From: Niastella koreensis GR20-10
Lineage (GTDB): Bacteria; Bacteroidota; Bacteroidia; Chitinophagales; Chitinophagaceae
Length of the DNA stretch: 64,000 nt
Assembly (NCBI RefSeq): GCF_000246855.1
Contig: NC_016609.1
Location: 4,650,001-4,714,000, forward strand
Direction of reading: 5' to 3'
In this document: positions 9,151 through 17,630 of the stretch, piece by piece
How the letters are laid out: each line of letters opens with the position of its first letter
Numbering within the stretch: the first letter of the stretch is position 1
Position numbers and translations under genes: made by a program
The notes under the pieces: generated by a model
Seen by the model: only the letters and a program-made list of their open reading frames with translations
Told to the model about the DNA's origin: nothing
Databases searched by the model: none

Positions 9151-10167
9151 CTATTTTAATACGATCAGGGTTCCCTGGCGGGTGAATTGAATACCTGCCG
9201 TCAGGGTTATTATGTCCAATGCATCTTCCAGCGTTTTATTATCCAGCACGGTGGTGATGAGGATCTTTTCTGCGGATGGGCTGGTGTATCGAAAACGAAT
9301 GCCGTAGTAACGTTGTAATTCATCGGTCACTCCTTTCAGGGGTTGTTTACTGAACGTAAGTACCCCATTGCGCCAGCCGCCGGCAACATTGGCGTTGGCA
9401 ATCGCGGTTACGTCGTAGCTTTTGGAAACCGTATCATATTGCAGCCGCTTACCGGGATCCAGTACCGCTAACTGCGTTCCATCCTTATGTACCCCTACCT
9501 TGCCGCTGGTAACTGTTACTTCAATGTTTGCATCACCGGGATAACAGCGCACATTAAATGCGGTACCTATGTCAACCGTAGTAATGGACCCGGTTTTAAC
9601 GGTAAAGGAACAGCGTTCATCGTGTTTAACTTCAAAATAAGCCTGCCCTTCCAGCAACACCAGGCGGTTGCCATCAGTTGACTGTTTGAACCGGAGCGTA
9701 CTGGCAGCGCCCAGGTAAACCCGGGAGCTGTCCGGCAACAACAACGTAGTTTGATGTCCCGGCTCGTTATGAAAGTACAATTCTTTAGCAGCCAGCTGTT
9801 TTGAACGCTTGTCAACAAAAGCACGCCACAGCCAGTTGCCGGCAATTAACAGGATCACAGCTGCTGCAGCCGCATAGATCACATGCAGGCGCCGCACGCG
9901 TACTCCTTTAACAGGTTCCTCTTCTGTAATTCCTTTATCGCGCCTGGCCAGGTAAAAACGAAATCTGGCATATTGTTCCGGCATACCAGGCAACGCAGGA
10001 AACGCAGCATTACTCAACCACTCCCACTCCTCCTGCATAAAACTATGCAGGCTGTTGCGGTACGCTTCATCGGTCAGGTATTCTTTAATCTGAATCAACT
10101 GGTCCTTTGAGCAATTCCCTTCTATATATTGATATAATAATTGTCTATCGATCTCTTTCGAGGGCAT
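9151..10167 (-). CDS. FecR-type anti-sigma factor
   Basis: A 338-residue protein from the Met at 10167 (MPSKEIDRQLLYQYIEG); an upstream Met at 10221 gives an implausible 18-residue extension. A cytoplasmic N-terminal anti-sigma region is followed by one membrane helix (VIYAAAAAVILLIAG) and a periplasmic FecR domain (YFHNEPGHQTTLLLPDSSRV, then LEGQAYFEVKHD) plus the C-terminal DUF4974-like part (FSKQPLKGVTDELQRYYGI). Such proteins hold the ECF sigma factor inactive until the STN domain of the cognate SusC reports ligand. It lies between the sigma gene and susC, which fits that role exactly. Confidence 0.93.
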   Translation of the reverse strand: MPSKEIDRQLLYQYIEGNCSKDQLIQIKEYLTDEAYRNSLHSFMQEEWEWLSNAAFPALPGMPEQYARFRFYLARRDKGITEEEPVKGVRVRRLHVIYAAAAAVILLIAGNWLWRAFVDKRSKQLAAKELYFHNEPGHQTTLLLPDSSRVYLGAASTLRFKQSTDGNRLVLLEGQAYFEVKHDERCSFTVKTGSITTVDIGTAFNVRCYPGDANIEVTVTSGKVGVHKDGTQLAVLDPGKRLQYDTVSKSYDVTAIANANVAGGWRNGVLTFSKQPLKGVTDELQRYYGIRFRYTSPSAEKILITTVLDNKTLEDALDIITLTAGIQFTRQGTLIVLK

Positions 10168-10241
10168 ACAAGTAGATTTCCATAAATGATACACAGAATT
10201 GTTCACGAACCCCCAGTGCATAACAATTTGATAACATAGTC

Positions 10242-10808
10242 TTACAGGAAAGAGTGAAGGTATTGCAGCATGGCTACGCGCAACTGCTTTAGCGCAGACC
10301 CTATGTGGTTTTCCACTGTTTTTGGGGAGATCTTCAGTTTACTGGCTATTTCTTTGTAACTGAGCCGTTCATTACGGTGAAGGAGAAATATGAGCCGGCG
10401 CTGTGGAGGTAATTCAGACAGGGTGTTGTAGTAAAGGGCTTCCATTTCTTTTAATACAACCGGATCGTAGGAATCAGCAATACCATTGCCGGCTGCCCCT
10501 GCTACTTCGCCTTGTAAGGTATCGAGAGATAGCAGCCCATCAATTTTGCGTTGCCAGTGATTGATGAGGTGATTGCGGGCTGCGGTAAAGAGGTAATTTT
10601 CAAATGTTTCGTGATTGGTTATGGCCGACTTCTTTTCCCAAACGCGCGCCAGCACTTCCATAGAAAGATCTTCGGCCCAGAATTCATTTTTTAAATAACG
10701 GAAGGCATAGCGATGCACCCGAGGATAGTAATAAGCAAACACTTCTTCGAATGCTTTTTCCTCATTTTGCAGCCATAACCTGATATAGTGGTAAATATCC
10801 TTCTCCAT
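10242..10808 (-). CDS. ECF sigma-70 factor of a Sus-like locus
   Basis: A 188-residue sigma factor using the Met at 10808 (MEKDIYHYIRLW); an upstream Met at 10838 adds ten residues. Region 2 is visible as RVHRYAFRYLKNEFWAED and region 4 as LSYKEIASKLKISPKTVENH, the DNA-reading helix-turn-helix. It belongs to the Bacteroidota ECF group paired with FecR and SusC. It is transcribed just before fecR with a 74-base gap and probably activates the downstream susC/susD genes. Confidence 0.93.
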   Translation of the reverse strand: MEKDIYHYIRLWLQNEEKAFEEVFAYYYPRVHRYAFRYLKNEFWAEDLSMEVLARVWEKKSAITNHETFENYLFTAARNHLINHWQRKIDGLLSLDTLQGEVAGAAGNGIADSYDPVVLKEMEALYYNTLSELPPQRRLIFLLHRNERLSYKEIASKLKISPKTVENHIGSALKQLRVAMLQYLHSFL

Positions 10809-10871
10809 GAAGTACAGGAATCGTTCTTCACCGCGCAAAATAAGCAGTATATGTGAACTGAATATTATGCC

Positions 10872-11381
10872 TTAGTTAGCATACTCAAAGAAATTGGTTG
10901 CACCAGTGAACAGCGGTACTGTTACCTTAAATTCCAGATTGCTTTGTTGTTGATCGTAGAGAAAGATCGAAATATCCCAATCATTATTAACGGCTCCGGA
11001 ATACATCCCAACAGCATCGATAACCAGCATACCACTGCAGTTGCCCGCGCCAAAATGGTCAGTAAGAATTCCACCCAATGGCAGTACCAATCCATCCTCG
11101 TCAATCTCAGCCAGGTCAAGCGGCAACAGGCCACGGATATTCATGGCTATCTGCACCCGCTCGCGCGATTTAACAAACCATTCGTTGGAGCTATGTCCAT
11201 TCAAATGCATAATGTATTCCCAGTCGCCATCGAGGTTCAGCGTCCCTTTTTCAAAATCAATGGTAATATTCAACAACGGTAAGTTTTTGGGATACACCCT
11301 TTTCTTATCCATAAAATCCATGGCCACTGATGAAAAAGGAACCATGTAGGTTAATTTTTGTAATGGTGATTGCGGTGTCAT
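10872..11381 (-). CDS. Protein of unknown function
   Basis: A 169-residue protein from the Met at 11381 (MTPQSPLQKLTYM); the frame is open to a Met at 11471 but the extension is Cys-rich and unconvincing. It has no signal peptide or membrane helix and is rich in alternating hydrophobic and polar residues (VLPLGGILTDHFGAG, SGMLVIDAVGMYSG), suggesting a soluble beta-rich fold. It lies 63 bases before the sigma gene on the same strand, so co-transcription with the Sus-like unit is possible. I do not recognise the family. Confidence 0.6.
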   Translation of the reverse strand: MTPQSPLQKLTYMVPFSSVAMDFMDKKRVYPKNLPLLNITIDFEKGTLNLDGDWEYIMHLNGHSSNEWFVKSRERVQIAMNIRGLLPLDLAEIDEDGLVLPLGGILTDHFGAGNCSGMLVIDAVGMYSGAVNNDWDISIFLYDQQQSNLEFKVTVPLFTGATNFFEYAN

Positions 11382-11427
11382 AGTTTTACTTTTTAAATGC
11401 AGGATAAATTTACACCCGCTACATCCG

Positions 11428-11660
11428 CATTCTAGCCGCCAGTCGTTGAACAGGCAAATTCGGTCGCTCATCTCAACTTATATATTGATCCACTTTTTGA
11501 ATTACCTGCTAATTAAAAAGCTCCCCGCCGTGCGAGGAGCCTCTTACCTAAAACTCACTGTATATTAATAACCGCCCTATAATACTTGCCTGTTGACAGC
11601 TCAAAAGTAGAACGGCAAATGTGTTTCACCTACGACCGATCGGCCAACAGGCAATTTGAG
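11428..11660. promoter_or_regulatory. Two related 40-bp sites with swapped half-motifs
   Basis: The site at about 11425-11466 contains AGTCGTTGA directly followed by ACAGGCAAATT, bounded by CCGCATTC and CGGTCG. The site at about 11623-11663 contains ACAGGCAATTTG directly followed by AGTCGTTGA, bounded by GACCGA and GAATGCGG. The two half-motifs occur in opposite order while the outer flanks are inverted. This looks like a pair of regulator binding regions rather than chance, but no regulator is identified. Confidence 0.35.
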
Positions 11661-11856
11661 TCGTTGAATGCGGACATAAGAACCTGCATCAGCATCCTTA
11701 CCGACAGTTTACGCCTTTTCACCGATTGCGGCCGGAACAGGGCCCTCTGCTAAAATAGCTTTGTGAAAAGATTAGCGCTAAACGGCGTTCCTGTGATAAA
11801 CCCTGAATGGCCTTGCCGGAATGGCGGGCCATTCTAAATATAATTGCTGCAGCGCA
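11472..11856. other. Gene-free stretch of 385 bases
   Basis: No coding frame is supported. It holds a minus-strand terminator-like hairpin (11515-11540), the second of the paired regulatory-looking sites (11623-11663) and a long hairpin GAATGGCC...GGCCATTC (11804-11833) just after the hydrolase stop. Confidence 0.5.
11515..11540 (-). terminator. Minus-strand terminator-like hairpin
   Basis: GCTCC (11520-11524) pairs with GGAGC (11536-11540), with an inner 3-bp stem around a CGT loop; on the minus strand five T follow. The nearest upstream minus-strand gene ends 317 bases away at 11857, so either its transcript has a long tail or an unannotated RNA ends here. Confidence 0.5.
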
Positions 11857-13134
11857 TTATTTTTTCTCTAAAAACTCCAGCACTGCCTTATTGAACGAGG
11901 CGGGGTTTTCTGCCGGATAATAATGTGTTTGCCCGGGTGCAATGAGTAAAGTACTGTTGGGAATATGTTCAGCTATCAGTTTGGTATGTCCCTCTTTTAC
12001 TACATCCTTTTCACCGGCGACTACCAACACCGGGCATTTGATTGCTTTTAATTCATCTGCTGTATGCTTTGGTTCGGTCAATAATAAATTGATCAACCTG
12101 GTTCTGTTTTTTGCATCGGCGGAAGTATTGTTCTTTAATTCGTCCAGCTGTTTATTCAAGGTTTTAAATATCCAATCATCCACCACTGTATTATCAATAA
12201 AAATAACAGCGCCCATAGCTACCAGCTTTTTTACCCTGGCGGGATATTTCATAGCCATAATGAGTCCGGTATTGCCACCATCGCTCCAGCCAAGTATATT
12301 GGCTTTATCGATATGCAAGTGATCCAACAGGCCAATCATATCTTCGGCAAACAGATCGTAAGTATAGGTTTTGCCATCCTCACCTGACTTTCCCTGTCCG
12401 CGGGTATCAATGGCAATTACCTGGTAGTGCCTGGCCAATTCGGGGATCTGCGATTTAAACAAACTGATTGAGGAGGAATTGCCATGTAATAACAACAAAG
12501 GTTCCCCTTTGCCATAGGTTTCATAATAGATATCTATCCCATTCACTACTGCATAGCTGCCTGTTTTTTCATTATTCCCAAATGAATCGCTTCTAAAGTC
12601 CGCCCCATCCACTTTTAAAGCCTGTTTGCCCTCATAGGCCGACTCTTTTGTAAGGCTTACATTAAATCCTTTTGGGTTATTTATGTTGTACCATAATTTC
12701 AGCGAATCTGCTTCAAAACCGTTATTGGCTATTGGCACCTCTTCATACTTATCGCCGCTGGTTTCTACCCATAACCTGAAATTATCATAATAATAAATCC
12801 CGCGGCCGGAAAATGATGCGCTGCAGATCATGTAAGCGGGGTCTTTTCCTATTTTGCCATTGATCGTATAAACACCCCAGTTACTACTTTTAACTAACTG
12901 ATCGTTTAAATTATAATGAGCAATAATTTCTCCTTTGGTATTAAAAACCCGGACAAGTATGGCAGCCCCACTGGCGGAATCGGTGGTTTGTGTTTTAATG
13001 GCGGCTTCCAGTTTAAACTTTTTGCCGGCATAAGCGGATAAATTCACAGTAGTGAATACTTCGCCCCAGTCCCGGTCAGTTTGTGCATGCAGGAATACAG
13101 GAAAAAGGAGGATAAGCCAGGATAAAAATTTCAT
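11857..13134 (-). CDS. Secreted alpha/beta hydrolase with N-terminal beta-sandwich
   Basis: A 425-residue secreted protein from the Met at 13134, where a clean signal peptide starts (MKFLSWLILLFPVFLHAQ). Residues about 20-190 form a carbohydrate-binding-like sandwich (LSAYAGKKFKLEAAIKTQ, FSGRGIYYYDNFRLWVE). The hydrolase domain has the oxyanion HGNSSS turn, nucleophile elbow GWSDGG, acid in AGEKDVV and His in GQTHYYP, so the Ser-Asp-His triad is complete. Close relatives act as esterases or lactonases on small substrates; the specific substrate is unknown. It stands alone between hairpins. Confidence 0.85.
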   Translation of the reverse strand: MKFLSWLILLFPVFLHAQTDRDWGEVFTTVNLSAYAGKKFKLEAAIKTQTTDSASGAAILVRVFNTKGEIIAHYNLNDQLVKSSNWGVYTINGKIGKDPAYMICSASFSGRGIYYYDNFRLWVETSGDKYEEVPIANNGFEADSLKLWYNINNPKGFNVSLTKESAYEGKQALKVDGADFRSDSFGNNEKTGSYAVVNGIDIYYETYGKGEPLLLLHGNSSSISLFKSQIPELARHYQVIAIDTRGQGKSGEDGKTYTYDLFAEDMIGLLDHLHIDKANILGWSDGGNTGLIMAMKYPARVKKLVAMGAVIFIDNTVVDDWIFKTLNKQLDELKNNTSADAKNRTRLINLLLTEPKHTADELKAIKCPVLVVAGEKDVVKEGHTKLIAEHIPNSTLLIAPGQTHYYPAENPASFNKAVLEFLEKK

Positions 13135-13251
13135 AACGGGTCGCAATTTGACAGCTAAGCTACAATAAATCACTTAGCTACAGAACCGGACCTGTTTTAA
13201 AAAGATGGATACTTTTTTTGGGAAGAAAGAAAAAGAAGCCACATAATTACC

Positions 13252-13992
13252 TTATTGCTCATACGTATAACTTCTGATGGTTATTCTCCCATCGCTGCCA
13301 GCTGCTTTTTCATTGATCAGCCTGTTTTTGTCATCGAACGTGTAAGTGTGTTCTGTTTGAACGGTTGTTCCAAAACGTGTGGTAAATGTATGGGAAGGCA
13401 ATTCCTCCTTAAAAGGAAAATAGAAGGGCTCCAGCTGTACGGTATTTTGCAAAGCTTTGTCGTACCCATAGGAGGTTTCATAATAACTATCCGATTCTTT
13501 GGTCAATACTCCTTTGATATCGTACTGGAAAGTGATTGTATTATACAACACCGGTGGCAACAGGTAGGAAATGAGGTATTGCTTTTGTTTTATCAGTTTC
13601 TTATCCACATCATAAACAAACTTCACCGATTCGGTATCCCGCATGTTATTATACCCATAGGTACTGTCGATCAACGAAAGACTATTGATAAAATACAGGT
13701 TGTGGGAAATCACATTATTGTCTTCAATCTTATCGAAAGTAAAGGAATTCTCGGCTGAATATTGATACACCAGGCGGTGACCAGGTTTGGTCGTTGACTC
13801 TATACTGGTTATCCTGTCCTTTTCGTCGTAATTAACATTATAAGTTTCTACCACATGTCCACCCACCGCGGTAATATCCTCGGTATAGGTCTTTAATTTG
13901 TGGCTGGCGTTGTTATTGGCTGAATCTTTTCCGCAAGAGGAAACAGCTGCTAAAAGCAGCAACAGGTAGCAATAAATAATCGTTGTCTTCAT
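13252..13992 (-). CDS. Lipoprotein with YD/RHS-like repeats
   Basis: A 246-residue lipoprotein (lipobox VSSC at about residue 20). The mature part repeats short beta-hairpin units of the form tyrosine, aspartate, then K-D/N-R (NVNYDEKDRITSIES, FVYDVDKKLIKQK, YTFDDKNRLINEK), as in the DUF4595/RHS-like proteins of Bacteroidota. Such proteins are surface or periplasmic and of unknown role. It is divergent from the marR operon. Confidence 0.72.
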   Translation of the reverse strand: MKTTIIYCYLLLLLAAVSSCGKDSANNNASHKLKTYTEDITAVGGHVVETYNVNYDEKDRITSIESTTKPGHRLVYQYSAENSFTFDKIEDNNVISHNLYFINSLSLIDSTYGYNNMRDTESVKFVYDVDKKLIKQKQYLISYLLPPVLYNTITFQYDIKGVLTKESDSYYETSYGYDKALQNTVQLEPFYFPFKEELPSHTFTTRFGTTVQTEHTYTFDDKNRLINEKAAGSDGRITIRSYTYEQ

Positions 13993-14317
13993 AGCTAAAA
14001 AGGCCTTAGGGTTACATAGTAACGGGTGCGAAACTATAAAAATTATCCATTCCTGCCTGATAAATCATATAAGTGTGTCATTTAAGGGGTTTTCCGCGCA
14101 GTTTTGGCCATAAACGCGGAACGTAAAACGCCGAAAATACCGGATTACAGCGTTTAGCTTTCCGCATTCAGCGCCTTCCATCCTCATGACAACTATTTGC
14201 ATGGGGTGATCTCAGGCAGCCCTTAACATTAAATTAAGATTAATACGACTTTGTTCACTTTTAAGCCCGGCAGAAAAAGTGTAATTTTGTAAGGTAAACT
14301 AACAAGTTTTACTGACA
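13993..14317. other. Divergent intergenic region with marR promoter
   Basis: No coding frame is supported in these 325 bases. A 7-bp stem TTCCGCG (14092-14098) with CGCGGAA (14115-14121) may be a regulatory hairpin. A candidate -7 box TAATTTTG lies at 14282-14289, 28 bases before the marR ATG. Confidence 0.5.
14282..14289 (+). promoter_or_regulatory. Candidate -7 box of the marR operon
   Basis: TAATTTTG matches TANNTTTG exactly and would give a leader of roughly 20 bases before the ATG at 14318. A TTTG at 14250-14253 is too far upstream to be an ideal -33 element. Confidence 0.4.
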
Positions 14318-14743
14318 ATGCCACCAATTAAATTATCATCTTCCCTGCGTATGGCGGTAGCTGCCCTGCATAAGGGGTTACGAAAACAGGCTTCCTATAC
14401 TTCGTCTTATTCCATGACCGAGCTGGAAACAATAGGCTTTATTTCCCGAAATAATGACATCCTGGCATCGGAACTGGCTTCATTGACACGTATTACCACC
14501 CAGTCGATGTCGCAGATCCTGAAGAAGTTTGAATCCCAGGGACTAATAGCGCGTACCGGTTCATCGGATGATAAACGCAAAATGCATATCTCCCTCACTC
14601 CTGCCGGTGAAAAACTGGTGAAACAAAACAGGTATGAAAGAGATGCATTCCTGCAAAAAAGAATTGACCTGCTTACCGAAAAAGAAGTGGCATTATTAGA
14701 AAAGGTAGTACCCATACTTGAAAAGCTTGCTGCCGTAGATTAA
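14318..14743 (+). CDS. MarR-family transcriptional regulator
   Basis: A 141-residue winged-helix protein. The recognition helix region is visible as ITTQSMSQILKKFESQGLI, the wing as SSDDKRKMHISLTPAGEKL, both hallmarks of MarR. Such dimeric repressors usually bind a phenolic or other small ligand and control an adjacent exporter. The MFS exporter gene begins 36 bases downstream and an isochorismatase-like gene follows, so it most likely represses its own operon. Confidence 0.9.
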   Translation: MPPIKLSSSLRMAVAALHKGLRKQASYTSSYSMTELETIGFISRNNDILASELASLTRITTQSMSQILKKFESQGLIARTGSSDDKRKMHISLTPAGEKLVKQNRYERDAFLQKRIDLLTEKEVALLEKVVPILEKLAAVD

Positions 14744-14779
14744 CTGATTATTAATTAAAGTTGAAGAAGAGGAGCGGAC

Positions 14780-16135
14780 ATGAGTTTCACCAATACGTTC
14801 AGATCGTTTAAAAGCCGGAATTACAGTTTATTTTTCTTCGGCCAGCTGATTTCGCGCGTAGGTACCTGGATGCAGCGTATGGCCGTTATCTGGGTAGTAT
14901 ACACCATGACCCATTCCGTATTCATGATCGGGTTAACCACATTTGCCGAACAGTTCCCATCCTTTTTATTATCTCCTGCCGGTGGTATTGCCGCCGATCG
15001 GCATAACAAACAAAAGCTGGTGCTGATAACCCAGATCCTGGCGGCCCTGCAGGCAACTGCGCTTGCTATAGTTTATTTAACAGGGTATCACCAGGTTTGG
15101 CTGATCCTTTCGCTGAGTGTAGTGCTGGGGATTGCCAATGCCTTTGAAGTGCCTGCGCGGCAATCGATGGTGAACGACCTCATCGATAACAAGGAAGACC
15201 TGCCAAATGCCATTGCCATCAACTCATCGCTTAATAACCTTTCCAGGTTACTGGGCCCGGCACTTTCAGGTTTTGTACTGGCCCGCTATGGCGCAGGGGT
15301 TTGCTTTGCCTCCAATGCCATCAGCTTTATAGCCGTAATTGCCTCACTGATGATGATGAAGGTTCCGCAGCAACTTGCCGCAACTGTCAAAAAGAAGATT
15401 GCTGCTGATTTTAAAGAAGGATTGAATTATGTAAAACGCCATCACGAAATTGGCAACACCGTATTACTGCTGGCCCTGACCTGTTTACTGGTGAACACTT
15501 ATAACACGCTGATCCCGGTATATGCAAAAGAGATCTTTAATGGAAATGCAGCCACCTACGGTTATCTCAGCGCCTTTATAGGCCTGGGTGCAGTAATCAG
15601 TACCTTGTCAATCGCATCGCGCAAACCCGGCCATAATATGAAAAAGGTATTACGCATCAACATCATTGTGGTAGGATTCGCGTTGATCGCATTCTCTTAT
15701 ACGCATTTATTCCCGGTGAATTTATTACTGGCTACTGTAGCTGGTTTTGGAACCATGTCGGTAATCCCTATCTGTAATACCATTATCCAGCTAGCCTCCT
15801 CTCCCGAAATGCGGGGCCGCGCCGTGAGCTTTTTCACCATGGCTGCATTTGGCACCATACCCATTGGCAGTTTGCTGGTAGGCTGGTTGTCTAATTATAT
15901 AGGTCCGCAAAATTGTATCCTGGCGCAAGGTATTATTGCCCTGGTGATCGCAGGTTGTTTTTCAAAATTCCTGTCGGGCAACATGGAAACTGCCAAAATA
16001 GAATCATCTGGCATCAAAACAAAAAATACAAAACAATATCTACATGAAACAACAAACAGCACTGTTGGTAATGGACATGCAGCTGGGCATCTTGCAGAAC
16101 TTCCCCAGCACCGGCAAGGTAGTGGAAACAATTAA
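14780..16135 (+). CDS. MFS exporter (EntS/MFS_3-like)
   Basis: A 451-residue inner-membrane protein with about 12 helices and the MFS_3 start FRSFKSRNYSLFFFGQLISR. AGGAG lies seven bases before the ATG, a rare clear Shine-Dalgarno site in this window. The helix part ends near residue 403; the last 30 codons overlap the next gene in another frame and look non-native. A single added base in the A-rich stretch at about 16015-16037 would bring a TGA at 16045-16047 into frame and give an ordinary ATGA overlap, so a frameshift or assembly error is likely. Confidence 0.85.
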   Translation: MSFTNTFRSFKSRNYSLFFFGQLISRVGTWMQRMAVIWVVYTMTHSVFMIGLTTFAEQFPSFLLSPAGGIAADRHNKQKLVLITQILAALQATALAIVYLTGYHQVWLILSLSVVLGIANAFEVPARQSMVNDLIDNKEDLPNAIAINSSLNNLSRLLGPALSGFVLARYGAGVCFASNAISFIAVIASLMMMKVPQQLAATVKKKIAADFKEGLNYVKRHHEIGNTVLLLALTCLLVNTYNTLIPVYAKEIFNGNAATYGYLSAFIGLGAVISTLSIASRKPGHNMKKVLRINIIVVGFALIAFSYTHLFPVNLLLATVAGFGTMSVIPICNTIIQLASSPEMRGRAVSFFTMAAFGTIPIGSLLVGWLSNYIGPQNCILAQGIIALVIAGCFSKFLSGNMETAKIESSGIKTKNTKQYLHETTNSTVGNGHAAGHLAELPQHRQGSGNN

Positions 16136-16598
16136 GGAGGCTATTGAAAAGGCCCGCACCAATAATATCCCGGTAATCTATGTAAGGCTTTTCTTCCGCC
16201 CCGGCTTTCCCGAGATCAGCCCCGGCAACAAAATGTTCGAATCCTTCAAACAGCAGGCGGCCGCAATTCCTATGGAAACCTATTCACAAATCCATCCGGA
16301 TCTTGCGCCCGGGGAAAACGAGATCATAGTGCACAAAAAAAGAGTAAGCGGTTTTACCGGCAGCGACCTGGAGATTGTTTTGCGTTCATTGGGCATAAAC
16401 CACCTGGTACTAACGGGTGTAGCTACCGGCGGCGTGGTATTATCAACCCTGCGCGAAGCAGTTGATAAAGATTATGCAGTTACGGTGTTACATGATTGCT
16501 GCGCCGACAGGGATGAAGAAGTGCACCGGGTATTGACTACCAAAGTATATCCCCGCCAGGCTACCGTTGTTTCTGTAAGCGAATGGATACCACAATAG
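16044..16598 (+). CDS. Isochorismatase-like hydrolase without the usual Cys
   Basis: A 184-residue alpha/beta protein of the isochorismatase-like family. The acid Asp is in LLVMDMQ (residue 11) and the Lys in IVHKKRVSGF (98-99). The nucleophile position, normally Cys in GVATDxCV, is Val131 in GVATGGVV, so thiol chemistry is not possible; isochorismatases such as EntB also lack this Cys. The substrate is unknown. It is the third gene of the marR-MFS unit and may detoxify the compound that the exporter removes. Confidence 0.87.
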   Translation: MKQQTALLVMDMQLGILQNFPSTGKVVETIKEAIEKARTNNIPVIYVRLFFRPGFPEISPGNKMFESFKQQAAAIPMETYSQIHPDLAPGENEIIVHKKRVSGFTGSDLEIVLRSLGINHLVLTGVATGGVVLSTLREAVDKDYAVTVLHDCCADRDEEVHRVLTTKVYPRQATVVSVSEWIPQ

Positions 16599-16682
16599 GC
16601 TATGCGCACTTTCGCCGCATCGTTCAATCATTGCATAAAGCACCAATTTAACAACCAACGCTGTCGATTTCAGGCATTATGA

Positions 16683-16765
16683 TGCAATCGGTTACGCCTA
16701 AATGTTCACATAAGTTATCCTCAATTTCGTTTTAGCATGAATCTTTTTTGCTGTAATCGGTTACA
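16683..16765 (+). promoter_or_regulatory. Two LacI-type palindromic operators
   Basis: TGTAATCGGTTACA (16752-16765) is a near-perfect palindrome of the LacI-family kind, and TGCAATCGGTTACG (16683-16696) repeats 12 of its 14 bases 69 bp upstream. Both lie in front of the GH11 xylanase gene (ATG 16815). The spacing is near six and a half helical turns. No LacI-family gene is in the window. Confidence 0.55.
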
Positions 16766-16814
16766 TTTATACGAAGTCTTTGTTAAATTTATACTTCACT
16801 AACATTTTGCCATC

Positions 16815-17546
16815 ATGAAATCAAACACTTTCCTAACGGATGTGACCTGGAAGGTTATGTCCGTCGCCCTTCTCATGCTGCTCATCACCGGCTCCTCCAT
16901 TCTGGCCGGTTGTAACAAAAAAAGCAGCATTGCCGATACCGCCCCTGCGGGCGAACGCCTCACCGGTTACGTTAACGAGAATGCCCAGCCTGAATCTACA
17001 GGCAGCAACAACGGGTATTTCTGGTCGTTATACCGCGAAGGCGGCTCCGGCAGCATTACTTTTGGCAACGCAGGCAATTTCGCCATCAGTTACAGCAATG
17101 TTACCGACATTGTAGGTGGAAAAGGCTGGAACCCCGGTTCTGCCCGGACCATTGGTTATAATGTAGGCGCCCTCAGCGGCAGTTATAACTTTGTTGGCAT
17201 CTATGGCTGGACCACCAGTCCGCTGATTGAATACTATGTTGCCGAAATGGGCAACGTAACCGGCGGTTCCTATGTAAACAACGTTAGCAGCGATGGACAT
17301 TCTTACAGCTTCTACAAACAGCAACGCGTTAACGCACCTTCTATTATTGGCACAGCAACCTTCTGGCAGTACAAAGACACCTGGGGCGGCTCAGGCACCG
17401 GATCGAACCGTTCCGTTAATATGGCCAACCACATCAACAACTGGCGCAACAGCGGCGGCCAGGGTTTTGGCAGTTACAATTACCAGATCCTTGCGTTGGA
17501 AGCATGGGGTAATAAAAGTGGCTACATAAACGCAACTGTTTGGTAA
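16815..17546 (+). CDS. GH11 endo-1,4-beta-xylanase, lipid-anchored
   Basis: A 243-residue protein with a lipoprotein signal (lipobox LAGC, Cys33) and a single GH11 jelly-roll domain. The nucleophile Glu139 is in SPLIEYYVAE and the acid/base Glu229 in ALEAWGNKSGYINATV; the thumb loop PSIIGTATFWQYKD is also present. GH11 enzymes cut internal beta-1,4 bonds of xylan. The lipid anchor suggests action at the cell surface or in the periplasm. Two LacI-type palindromes precede it, and a CE15 esterase relic and a SUMF1-like lipoprotein follow. Confidence 0.93.
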   Translation: MKSNTFLTDVTWKVMSVALLMLLITGSSILAGCNKKSSIADTAPAGERLTGYVNENAQPESTGSNNGYFWSLYREGGSGSITFGNAGNFAISYSNVTDIVGGKGWNPGSARTIGYNVGALSGSYNFVGIYGWTTSPLIEYYVAEMGNVTGGSYVNNVSSDGHSYSFYKQQRVNAPSIIGTATFWQYKDTWGGSGTGSNRSVNMANHINNWRNSGGQGFGSYNYQILALEAWGNKSGYINATVW

Positions 17547-17566
17547 TCGAAAAAGAATAAGAGGAA

Positions 17567-17618
17567 AAGGCCAGGGAACAAGGCTCAAGGCACAAGTCCT
17601 GGGCCTTCCTTGTTTTTT
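17567..17618 (+). terminator. Terminator of the xylanase gene
   Basis: An extended inverted repeat: AAGGCC (17567-17572) with GGCCTT (17602-17607), or alternatively AACAAGG (17578-17584) with CCTTGTT (17608-17614), runs into six T at 17613-17618. Confidence 0.65.
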
Positions 17619-17630
17619 AATAAAAACACC

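Noticed and set aside
13255..13758. 167-codon plus-strand open frame opposite the YD-repeat lipoprotein
   Set aside because: Overlaps a lipoprotein gene with a good lipobox; composition is shadow-like.
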